From NCBI RefSeq assembly GCF_003339505.1, contig NZ_QPIW01000010.1, forward strand, positions 124,001-188,000: a stretch of DNA of 64,000 nucleotides. The letters are read 5' to 3'. Every line of letters starts with the position of its first letter. Within the stretch, counting starts at the first letter, position 1. The position numbers and the translations under genes are program-made. Of the stretch, positions 1 through 7,482 are shown in pieces. This stretch comes from Runella aurantiaca. Its GTDB lineage: Bacteria; Bacteroidota; Bacteroidia; Cytophagales; Spirosomataceae. The notes under the pieces are model-generated. The model ran no database searches. It was given only the letters and a program-made list of their open reading frames with translations, and had not been told where the DNA came from.

Positions 1-1949
1 TCTTTCTCCCTTATTCTGCCATTCGATTCAGCAAAGATAAGGTACAAAATTGGGGCTTAAACATCACACGCCGCCGCCGAAAAACGGAGCAGCAATACAC
101 CTGGAACGCCATCAATCCCAACATAAACGGCTTTTTGACCCAAGAAGGCTTCTGGACGGGAATTACCGACATCAAACCTCCGCTCAGACTTCAGTTTTCG
201 CCCTATTTTTCGGTGTATGCCAATCATTTTCCGATGAATGAAGCTGGACAAAAAAATTGGACAAATCAAGTTTCCGGTGGTCTTGATTTAAAGTTAGGCT
301 TGAATCAGGCTTTTACGTTGGATGCCACGTTGATTCCCGATTTCGGACAAGTACAAAGCGATAACCAAGTCCTTAATCTGACGCCTTTTGAAGTAAAATT
401 TAATGAAAACCGCACTTTTTTTACCGAAGGAACGGAGCTGTTTAACAAAGGCAACCTGTTTTATTCCCGACGCATCGGCGGTACGCCCATTCACTTAGGC
501 AAAGCATATAACGCATTGAATTCCAACGAAAAAATTGCTAAAAACCCAACTGAATCCAAACTGCTCAATGCCACCAAAATCTCGGGACGTACCAAAAATG
601 GGTTAGGCATCGGTATCTTAAATGCTATTACCCGACCACAACACGCCCTCATTGAGAATACTGAAAACGGTGAAATCCGTCGCTTTGAAACCGACCCAAC
701 AACCAATTATAACATTGTCGTGTTTGACCAAACGCTGAAACACAATTCGAGCGTCAGTTTTGTCAATACAAGCGTGATTCGGGGCAGCAGTAACTACAAC
801 GCCAATGTGAGCGCGGGCCTGTTCAGTTTTTTTGACAAGAAAAATACCTACAACCTCGCGGGAAGCGCAGCAATCAGCCGTTTAAACTTCAAAGATGCCG
901 CTACGCCCAACAGTACTGGCTACAGCCATACCCTTACTTTTGCCAAAACCAGCGGTCTATTTACATTCAATGTGGCGCAGGAATTGACCGATACCAAGTT
1001 CAACAGCAATGACTTAGGGTATTTTACCAACAACAATTTTATCAATCATCGTATCTATGCCGGCTATCGCTTTACTGAACCCAAAGGCTGGTACAATCGG
1101 TTGATGTTCAACCTAAATTCGGACATCAGCTATTTGTACTCGCCCATTGGGAATATCGAAAGCAAATACCAAAACGCTCGTATTCAGTTGAATATCAACG
1201 CTCAAACAAAAAAATTGATTTGGTTTGGACTCATGCTCAACTACCGTCCCTTCGAGAACGACTTTTATGAACCACGCCAAATGGGCCACGTTTATAGCCG
1301 AGGCCAAAGCGTTACGTTGGGTGGTTGGATAGAAAGTAATTCGGCAAAAAAATATTCATTTACTGCCGAGCTTTTCGACCGAATGTTTCTCAATTTCTAT
1401 GATCTCAACGGGATTGACCTCTTTTTAGGCCAAACCTACCGATTCAACAGTAGGTTTTCCATCAATTATCGGCTGGGCTTTTTGCCTCGTCCGCGTGGCA
1501 TGGGTTATACCACTACCTTGCCCGACAACAGCATCATTTTTGCCCTGCGTAAGGTAAACACGATTGATAACGTACTCAATTTAAAATACAGTTTTACCAA
1601 CAAAATGGGGCTCACTTTCCGAGCAAGACATTATGCAAGCACCGTTAATAACAAAGAATTCTTCGCGTTGCAAATCGACGGCGCATTGACGCCCCGCGCC
1701 AAACTTTCCGATCCGTTAAACCGCAATGTCAATTATTTCAACGTCGATATGGTCTATACGTGGCAGTTTGCCCCGGGAAGTTTTTTGAATGTGGTCTGGA
1801 AAAATGCTACGTTTCACGGTTCAAACGTTGCCGATGAACGTTATTTCGATAACTTACAAAACACCCTGCAAGCCGACCAAAACAATAATCTTTCCCTCAA
1901 AGTCATTTACTTTTTGGATTATCTGCAACTGAAAAAGCAGCCGCATTGA
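1..1949 (+). CDS. DUF5916 / CBM9-like outer-membrane protein, 5'-truncated
   Basis: The reading frame is open from base 3 of the window and has no start, so the 5' part lies outside. The visible part (about 649 codons) begins with a motif ending in FSKDKVQNWGLNITRRRR, typical of the region between the N-terminal carbohydrate-binding-like (CBM9) domain and the C-terminal beta-barrel of DUF5916 proteins. FNENRTFFTEGTELF and FYSRRIGG follow, also family hallmarks, and the rest shows alternating aromatic barrel strands. The family is expected in the outer membrane; its substrate is not established. The stop overlaps the longest upstream extension of the next frame. An internal TTG at 135 is not a plausible start because the conserved motif lies before it. 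Family call is confident; function is unknown. Confidence 0.85.
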   Translation, partial: FLPYSAIRFSKDKVQNWGLNITRRRRKTEQQYTWNAINPNINGFLTQEGFWTGITDIKPPLRLQFSPYFSVYANHFPMNEAGQKNWTNQVSGGLDLKLGLNQAFTLDATLIPDFGQVQSDNQVLNLTPFEVKFNENRTFFTEGTELFNKGNLFYSRRIGGTPIHLGKAYNALNSNEKIAKNPTESKLLNATKISGRTKNGLGIGILNAITRPQHALIENTENGEIRRFETDPTTNYNIVVFDQTLKHNSSVSFVNTSVIRGSSNYNANVSAGLFSFFDKKNTYNLAGSAAISRLNFKDAATPNSTGYSHTLTFAKTSGLFTFNVAQELTDTKFNSNDLGYFTNNNFINHRIYAGYRFTEPKGWYNRLMFNLNSDISYLYSPIGNIESKYQNARIQLNINAQTKKLIWFGLMLNYRPFENDFYEPRQMGHVYSRGQSVTLGGWIESNSAKKYSFTAELFDRMFLNFYDLNGIDLFLGQTYRFNSRFSINYRLGFLPRPRGMGYTTTLPDNSIIFALRKVNTIDNVLNLKYSFTNKMGLTFRARHYASTVNNKEFFALQIDGALTPRAKLSDPLNRNVNYFNVDMVYTWQFAPGSFLNVVWKNATFHGSNVADERYFDNLQNTLQADQNNNLSLKVIYFLDYLQLKKQPH

Positions 1950-1978
1950 TCAAAAGCAGTTGTTTGCCTTCGTTGTCA

Positions 1979-2629
1979 ATGAAGAAAATTTCACCAACGC
2001 ATCAGGTCATGGAAGATCCCAAACGTATTGTACAGCAAGGGTATGACCAATTGGGCAGCCGCTACCGAATGAACCATGAAGAGGCAGATCCAGAGCGTTA
2101 CAGTTATTGGTTAAACGAATTAACCCAACGTTTACCGTTGGAAGCAAACGTTCTTGAATTGGGCTGCGCTGATGGGATCCCAACGGCCCGCTTTTTAAGT
2201 CAACGTGTCAAGTATTTGGGAATTGACATTTCGCCCGTTCAAATCAAGCTGGCCCGCCATAACGTTCCGAAGGCTCGTTTTGAGGTTGCGGATATGGCAA
2301 CGTTGACCTTTCTGGACGCTGAATTTGATGCCGTTATTGCGCTGTATTCCATTATTCATGTTCCCTTAGCCGAACAATCGGCGTTACTTAATGCTGTTTA
2401 TCAATGGCTACGGCCCAACGGCTATTTTTTGTGTGTGGTGGGGGCTGATGAGTGGACAGGCACAGAAACAAACTGGATTGAATCTGGTACGCTTATGTAC
2501 TGGAGTCATGCCGATGCCGACACCTATCAATCTTGGTTGATTAAAACCGGATTTACGATCATGAAGCGTCATTTTGTGGCCGAAGGTGCCGCCGGACATA
2601 CATTCTTTTTCGTACAAAAGATAGCTTAG
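1979..2629 (+). CDS. Class I SAM-dependent methyltransferase
   Basis: A 216-residue cytosolic protein with the Rossmann-type SAM-binding signature VLELGCADGIPTARFL at about residues 58-73, an acidic motif II region (YLGIDISPVQIKLA) and a motif near VADMATLTFLDAEFDAVIALY, as in Methyltransf_11/25 enzymes. The substrate cannot be read from the sequence. I chose the ATG at 1979. A longer frame from a TTG at 1946 would overlap the upstream stop and adds residues without similarity to the family; a later ATG at 2009 (MEDPKRIVQQGYDQL) is also possible because it begins exactly at a helix common in this family. It lies 29 bp after the DUF5916 gene, so co-transcription is possible. Confidence 0.85.
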   Translation: MKKISPTHQVMEDPKRIVQQGYDQLGSRYRMNHEEADPERYSYWLNELTQRLPLEANVLELGCADGIPTARFLSQRVKYLGIDISPVQIKLARHNVPKARFEVADMATLTFLDAEFDAVIALYSIIHVPLAEQSALLNAVYQWLRPNGYFLCVVGADEWTGTETNWIESGTLMYWSHADADTYQSWLIKTGFTIMKRHFVAEGAAGHTFFFVQKIA

Positions 2630-2752
2630 ATTTAACAGAAATTACCTAATGGTTTCCCCCTTTATGATTTTGTGTTTTTTTAGGTCATTAGCGCTTTGCC
2701 TATCATCCCTAAATTTGTATTTTTACCATAACATTCTCTATTTTGATTCGGT

Positions 2753-3802
2753 GTGCAAACAATAATTACCTACGATTCTCAACGTGCTAAACCCAACGAT
2801 AAATGGTTTCGACTCATCGGGGTTCCGGTGGCTGTTCTACCGTTTGTGTTCTTCTACATACGTGAGTACGGATTTAATTGGTCATTGGTATGGCTGACCT
2901 TTGGTTGGGGATTGATAACAACTGGTACTGCTTGGGAATTACTACGCTGGTGGGTATTTCAAGCACGAGCCAACTATTTTCAGATTGATAATACTGGTCG
3001 GCGCGTTCTACTTACGTTTATCGGTTACGCGGTATTCATCTCCTTGATACAGCCAATAGAAACCTGGGGGCTCAGCCAGATTGATCCTACGGGCCTGATT
3101 GCTGCCCCAACACCCCGCGTGTATCTGACCCATATTGCAATGGCCATTTCGTTTGCTTTCATTGTCGGTGGCGTCTATGAAGTTATTTATTATCTAAAAC
3201 TTTATCGTTTGGCCCTGACGGATGCCGAAGACCTCAAAAAGGCAAAGATGCAAACCGAATTAGATGCGCTACGCCAGCAAGTCAATCCACACTTTTTGTT
3301 CAATAGCCTTAACTCGTTAACGGCCCTAATCGGCGAAGATCCTCAGAAAGCCGAAACTTTTAGCGAAGAGCTGAGTTCTGTATATCGCTATTTACTCCGC
3401 TGCAACGATGCAACGTTGGTGCCGTTATCGGCAGAACTTGACTTTCTTAACTCATACTACCACTTACTCAAAACTCGCCACGGAGATTCGCTTATATTAA
3501 CCGCAAATGTTTTGTCCAACGGTGAAGAGCGCCAACTCCCCCCCTTGACACTCCAACTACTGATTGAAAACGCCGTTAAGCACAACGTCATATTGCCCGA
3601 GCAGCCGCTAACCATCAATTTGTTTCTTAATGAGACCAACCAGCTGGTAGTCAGCAATAACATACAGCGCAAATCCACTCGGGTGCTGAGCAACGGCGTA
3701 GGACTGAGTAACATCCTTACCAAGTACCGAATGCTTGGGCAACCCGCGCCCATCATTGAGGATGACGGGCGCGAATTTCGAGTTACCCTACCACTGGTGT
3801 GA
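2753..3802 (+). CDS. LytS-type sensor histidine kinase (orphan)
   Basis: A 349-residue membrane kinase of the His_kinase (PF06580) class. There are hydrophobic segments at about residues 21-36, 44-60, 85-100 and 124-148, a short coiled linker, then QVNPHFLFNSLNSLTALI with the phospho-acceptor His at about residue 180. The ATP-binding lobe has an N-box (LLIENAVKHN) and a G-box (GVGLSNI). Start is a GTG: an in-frame TGA at 2744 lies just before it and no ATG exists between. Partners of this class are normally LytTR response regulators encoded directly downstream. Here the next gene is a convergent cupin gene, so the cognate regulator must be elsewhere. Upstream, TAAATTTG at 2710 resembles a Bacteroidota -7 box, without a clear -33 box. 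Confidence 0.88.
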   Translation: MQTIITYDSQRAKPNDKWFRLIGVPVAVLPFVFFYIREYGFNWSLVWLTFGWGLITTGTAWELLRWWVFQARANYFQIDNTGRRVLLTFIGYAVFISLIQPIETWGLSQIDPTGLIAAPTPRVYLTHIAMAISFAFIVGGVYEVIYYLKLYRLALTDAEDLKKAKMQTELDALRQQVNPHFLFNSLNSLTALIGEDPQKAETFSEELSSVYRYLLRCNDATLVPLSAELDFLNSYYHLLKTRHGDSLILTANVLSNGEERQLPPLTLQLLIENAVKHNVILPEQPLTINLFLNETNQLVVSNNIQRKSTRVLSNGVGLSNILTKYRMLGQPAPIIEDDGREFRVTLPLV

Positions 3803-3875
3803 TTTCCTCTGCCGTCCCCTTTGCTAAACTGTAGATAGATTTTAATATTTAGCAAGTTTCTGACCCTTTTTAAGG

Positions 3876-4427
3876 TTATTTTACTGGTTCGGGGGCATCT
3901 TTAAAATGCTCATACTTATTAAATAGCCTACCTATTCGATACGCAATAGGCATCACAACATTCCTGACGAAGTATGGTATTTCGTTCATTTCATATTCAC
4001 TCGCATAGCGGGTGAGAAGGTAAGACGCATCAAAAAATTCAGGTTGGGCTTTGCCTGATTTATTTTGAGCGGCAAAGATGCTACTCAGAAAAAATATAAT
4101 GGTGTTTGCGGGCTTCAACCACGCTTCACAGTGCAACACCTCCGAGCCATCGTTCCAAAAACGGTGAGGAACGCCTCTTTTGAACACAATCGACTCCCCT
4201 ACATTTGCGTACTGCTTAGGCTTTCCAGCCAATTGGTAGCCTATTCGGCCTTTTAAGACTGTAAAACCTTCGTCTTGCAGCCAGTGTGTATGCATGGGTG
4301 GGCCGCTACCAGGTTGTACAAAGTTTTCGCCAATCAAAACATCACCGTCTGGCTCATGTAGTATTCGCTTAAAAATCAATTTTTCACCAAGGTGATTATC
4401 GATGGTCTGTGGCAATGAGTAGTCCAT
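3876..4427 (-). CDS. Cupin-domain protein
   Basis: A 183-residue protein with a single small beta-barrel cupin domain. Motif 1 is seen as PMHTHWLQDEGFTVLKG (metal ligands His46, His48 and Glu53, with Gly60 closing the motif) and motif 2 as GVPHRFWNDG (His88), so a metal-binding site appears complete. The C-terminal third (about residues 108-183) is helical and partly hydrophobic (ANTIIFFLSSIFAAQ and VVMPIAYRIGRLF), which is unusual for a minimal cupin and may dock to a membrane or a partner. No signal peptide. It is convergent with the kinase gene and has no obvious operon partner. Enzyme activity cannot be assigned; family call is firm. Confidence 0.8.
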   Translation of the reverse strand: MDYSLPQTIDNHLGEKLIFKRILHEPDGDVLIGENFVQPGSGPPMHTHWLQDEGFTVLKGRIGYQLAGKPKQYANVGESIVFKRGVPHRFWNDGSEVLHCEAWLKPANTIIFFLSSIFAAQNKSGKAQPEFFDASYLLTRYASEYEMNEIPYFVRNVVMPIAYRIGRLFNKYEHFKDAPEPVK

Positions 4428-4780
4428 AGCTTTAATAGGTTTATTGTTTATTTATATGAAATTTATCATTAATGCATCTTACATGTGAATACACCTTTAA
4501 GGGCTGTTTATAATAAAAAACTTTCAATGGCATACTCGACTACTATACAGTGAAGTATGGGTACAAATATCGGTCTTGTGTTAAGTGTGCCCAATAGTGA
4601 ATGAAATGGAACGGGAAAAGTTGTCATTAAAGCGACTTAATAGGGACATAAAACGACTCCCATTAATAATCAATAAATGATATGTGGCCTCGAAGCGGCC
4701 CGATGAAATCCAAAAAAATAGGTGCTTGTTGTAGGTATTCTAATGAGAGACAGAACTTTATAGAATAAGTCCGATAAGTC
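4428..4780. other. 353-bp intergenic region between divergent genes
   Basis: This AT-rich spacer separates the divergent cupin (- strand) and DUF4249 (+ strand) genes and presumably holds both promoters. I see no convincing TTTG/TAnnTTTG pair, no palindromic operator and no gene. A short frame around 4599-4679 (about 27 codons, KLSLKRLNRDIKRLPL) has no recognisable features and is probably chance. Confidence 0.5.
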
Positions 4781-5932
4781 ATGAAAAATCACGTTAAGTT
4801 ACTCTATCTATCCATACTGTCGTTGGGGTTGTATTTAGCATATAGTTGTGTTCAACCCTATATGCCTCCAGAAATCACGCAGGCGGCCAGCTTTCTGGTA
4901 GTAGATGGCTCCTTGAATGTCAGCCCTTTGACTACCAGCCAAATTAAATTGAGCCGCACCCAAAATATCAATGAGAAAGACCCGCCCATGGTGGAGCGGG
5001 AGGCCACGGTCAGTGTAGAAGGTGACAAAGGCAGCAATTTTAAATTTGTAGAAATGCAACCCGGAATTTATACAGTGGGAGCCATTGCTTATTTAGATAA
5101 CGAAAAATTCCGACTCCATATCCGTACAAAAAACGGCAAAGAATACATCTCTCAGTATGTACCAGCCATGCAAACGCCTCCCATTGATAGTGTCACTTAC
5201 AGAGTGAGTCCAGACAAAACAGGCGTACAAATCAATGTTAATACGCATGACCCGTTGAATAAGACCCGCTTCTACCGGTGGAATTTTGAAGAAACCTGGG
5301 AGTATCAAATGCCACTGTATACTGGCTATGAAGTAATTGGCAAACAAATTAAGGGGCGAACAGAAGATGTTAATAGGTGTTGGGATAATCGAAAATCGAC
5401 GCTGATTACGGTTGCCTCGTCCATTAAACTCAGTGAGGATGTTATTCGGGATGTACCGATTACGTTTGTGCCTGTACTCGGTGATAAGTTGCGGATTAAA
5501 TACAGTATTCTGGTAAAACAGTATGGAATTTCGCAGCAGGAATTTGAATACTGGAATGCACTTTCCAGAACCAACGAAGTAACGGGTGGGCTGTTTGATT
5601 CTCAGCCATCGCAAGTAACGGGCAATATTTTGTGCATTAGCGACCCAAATGAAATTGTTTTTGGTTTTTTTAGCGCGTCTTCGATGCAAGAAAAACGACT
5701 ATTTATTACAGAAAATCTGGGCGGACTTACTTTCTTGGATAGCTCCTGCGAACCTATCGACACATTACCAGCATCTGAAGCGATAAGGATGTTTGAGATG
5801 TTATCTCATCTAATTTTGGTAGAATTCCCCGTTCCTGGTTCCCAAGAACTTTGGTATACCACTGGCAGTGCGGCCTGTAGTGATTGCCGAGAACTGGGGG
5901 GAACAAACAAAAAACCAACTTTTTGGAAATAG
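4781..5932 (+). CDS. DUF4249 outer-membrane lipoprotein
   Basis: A 383-residue lipoprotein. The N-terminus has a hydrophobic signal ending in a lipobox-like LAYSC with Cys23 as the lipidation site. The mature part begins with a DUF4249-like beta-domain (ASFLVVDGSLNVSP, then a strand-rich IKLSRTQNI region), and the C-terminus CSDCRELGGTNKKPTFW matches the family's Cys-rich tail (CxxC followed by GGxNxxPxFW). DUF4249 genes usually follow a TonB-dependent receptor gene and are thought to act with it in uptake. Here no receptor is adjacent: upstream is a divergent cupin gene and downstream a small secreted protein. Length and both ends look intact. Confidence 0.85.
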   Translation: MKNHVKLLYLSILSLGLYLAYSCVQPYMPPEITQAASFLVVDGSLNVSPLTTSQIKLSRTQNINEKDPPMVEREATVSVEGDKGSNFKFVEMQPGIYTVGAIAYLDNEKFRLHIRTKNGKEYISQYVPAMQTPPIDSVTYRVSPDKTGVQINVNTHDPLNKTRFYRWNFEETWEYQMPLYTGYEVIGKQIKGRTEDVNRCWDNRKSTLITVASSIKLSEDVIRDVPITFVPVLGDKLRIKYSILVKQYGISQQEFEYWNALSRTNEVTGGLFDSQPSQVTGNILCISDPNEIVFGFFSASSMQEKRLFITENLGGLTFLDSSCEPIDTLPASEAIRMFEMLSHLILVEFPVPGSQELWYTTGSAACSDCRELGGTNKKPTFWK

Positions 5933-6204
5933 TCGGTCAATGGTACGACCCAGTTACGAATGAGTTTTCTGAGGCTAAATTGCTAATCAAACAAGGAATC
6001 ATTGAAGCCTCTTCTCCCCAAAATGGCGACATGGGATTGGGGCTAAAGAAAAAATATATTTCCATTCATCGGTGTGTTTTTTGAGACCATCTACTAGAAC
6101 AGTCGATTGGTAGATTAGACTAAAAGTGCGTTAAACGTTGGGTTTTCATTTCGTTCTAACCTTCGTAAACCAACAAAAAACAAGCAATTCAAATAACAGC
6201 AACC

Positions 6205-6591
6205 ATGAAAAAGACCATCTTAGCCATCGCCGCTTTCGCTCTTTTGAGCATCGCAACTGTCAATGCCCAACGCGGCCAATATCCAAGCCAACGTCCTAAT
6301 CAGGCACCACAATTCGACAATCCTCGAATTGATAATGCCTACGAAGAACTAAAAATCAACCGATTGGATAACATCGTCAAACTGACGCGTAAGCAGGAGA
6401 ATGAGTTGAAAAGAATCGAGAATCATTATGACCGCATCCTGAAAGGACGACGTCTCAGTGGCCGAGATATTCAGCGTTTGGAAAACGAAAAACAACGCGA
6501 AATTTGGTCCGTTTTGACACCCGTACAACGTCAACGTTTAGCGGCCCACCAACACAATCAAAAATTTGACCGCCCCTATCGCAGAGGTTAG
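6205..6591 (+). CDS. Small secreted helical protein (Spy/CpxP-like)
   Basis: A 128-residue protein with a clear Sec signal peptide (cleavage after VNA at about residue 21). The mature part has a Gln/Pro/Arg-rich opening followed by a charged all-helical region (residues 45-115) with LTRKQENELKRIENHYDRIL and LTPVQRQRLAAHQ. This resembles the LTxxQ-type periplasmic chaperone/sensor proteins (Spy, CpxP), though similarity is only by pattern. Overall very basic (RPYRRG end). The gene stands alone between DUF4249 and a convergent gene and is followed by a long hairpin. Role unknown; a periplasmic stress or metal-binding function is only an inference. Confidence 0.65.
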   Translation: MKKTILAIAAFALLSIATVNAQRGQYPSQRPNQAPQFDNPRIDNAYEELKINRLDNIVKLTRKQENELKRIENHYDRILKGRRLSGRDIQRLENEKQREIWSVLTPVQRQRLAAHQHNQKFDRPYRRG

Positions 6592-6617
6592 TCGTAGAGA
6601 GTAAGCCATGAAAATAA

Positions 6618-6680
6618 TCTGTTGAATAACTAGTAAATACACAAAGCCGCCCCTTTCGGAGCGGCTTTGTGTTCAACAGA
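6618..6680. terminator. Hairpin terminator between convergent genes
   Basis: Two nested inverted repeats. The inner stem CACAAAGCCGC / GCGGCTTTGTG (6640-6650 with 6661-6671) is a perfect 11 bp; the outer arms TCTGTTGAA / TTCAACAGA (6618-6626 with 6672-6680) are a perfect 9 bp. It lies between the stop codons of the convergent genes at 6205-6591 and 6712-7425 and could serve both strands. Neither side has a long T-run, so efficiency is uncertain. Confidence 0.7.
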
Positions 6681-6711
6681 TGGTGAAGAAAATGTGTAGC
6701 CTCTTCACTTC

Positions 6712-7425
6712 TTACTTCGTTGGCTTCTTAAAAATAGATTCGTCTACCTTTGCATTGACCGTCACTTTGTTGGTGATAAAAGTCAAGGCTCCCATTTGAC
6801 TAGTCATATCCATGGTATTGGCCATCTTGATGCCTTCTACCTCTTTATAATCTGAAAACATAATTTCGCCATCTTGACCATTTATCGTTGTTTTCAGCTT
6901 GGTCAACATAAAGGTGTTAGCATCAATGTATTGCTCCATCACCTGACCGTCTTTCGTCGTAACTTTGAGGTGATAAGCATCGTCTTTTTCTACTTTTTCT
7001 TTGCCTACCAGCTCTACTTTATTGCCTTTGTCTTTGTAATTATACAACTCGCCAAATGGGTCTAATTGGCCCGACTGTTGCTTCACCATTTCGGCAGGCA
7101 TGTCTTCTGGGTCTCCCGTTCCACCCATCATGGCGGGACGTATCATCCAACCCGTAGCACCCTCCACCACCTGCACCATAGAATTACCCATTACCGACGA
7201 TTCCGTACGCAAGGCCTTGCCCACCATCACCGTCGTTTTGTTAGGAATTTCCATGTTTTGAACCGAGAGTGTGCGCTCAATCACAATTGTACTTACCCCT
7301 TTTAATTTATCCGCGCCGCCCATTGCCGCAATATGTTTATCCACGATTTCATCCACCGTTTGGGCGTACGAACTGATTGAAACGAAGGCGACCAATGTTG
7401 CAACCAAAAGTTTGTTTGTTTTCAT
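6712..7425 (-). CDS. LolA-like periplasmic lipoprotein-sorting-type protein
   Basis: A 237-residue secreted protein (signal peptide MKTNKLLVATLVAFVSISSY, cleavage after YA at about residue 21). The mature start TVDEIVDKHIAAMGGADKLKGVSTI and the following strands (RTLSVQNMEIPNKTTVMVGKAL) are typical of the LolA/LppM-like fold found widely in Bacteroidota as 'outer membrane lipoprotein-sorting protein'. These proteins bind lipids or lipoproteins in a half-barrel; substrate is unknown here. It lies 57 bp downstream of the outer-membrane receptor gene on the same strand and is probably in the same operon, suggesting joint work at the envelope. Start is the only ATG that gives the signal peptide. 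Confidence 0.75.
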   Translation of the reverse strand: MKTNKLLVATLVAFVSISSYAQTVDEIVDKHIAAMGGADKLKGVSTIVIERTLSVQNMEIPNKTTVMVGKALRTESSVMGNSMVQVVEGATGWMIRPAMMGGTGDPEDMPAEMVKQQSGQLDPFGELYNYKDKGNKVELVGKEKVEKDDAYHLKVTTKDGQVMEQYIDANTFMLTKLKTTINGQDGEIMFSDYKEVEGIKMANTMDMTSQMGALTFITNKVTVNAKVDESIFKKPTK

Positions 7426-7482
7426 TTTGTTAGGATTTTTAAGTTATAATACGTTAATTATGAATAGGTTAAAAATAGTCCA

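Noticed and set aside
4599-4679. A 27-codon frame in the 4428-4780 spacer
   Set aside because: Too short, no similarity recognised and no clear start signals.
5939-5956. TGGTAC-containing sequence after the DUF4249 gene as a sigma-54 promoter
   Set aside because: The -12 element is missing at the required distance and there is no TGTCC-N6-GGACA box upstream.
5884-6084. A 66-codon frame overlapping the end of the DUF4249 gene and running into the spacer
   Set aside because: It starts with TTG inside the DUF4249 C-terminal coding region, has no recognisable domain or ribosome-binding context, and its first part simply shadows the other frame. It could be a remnant of an older gene but cannot be supported.
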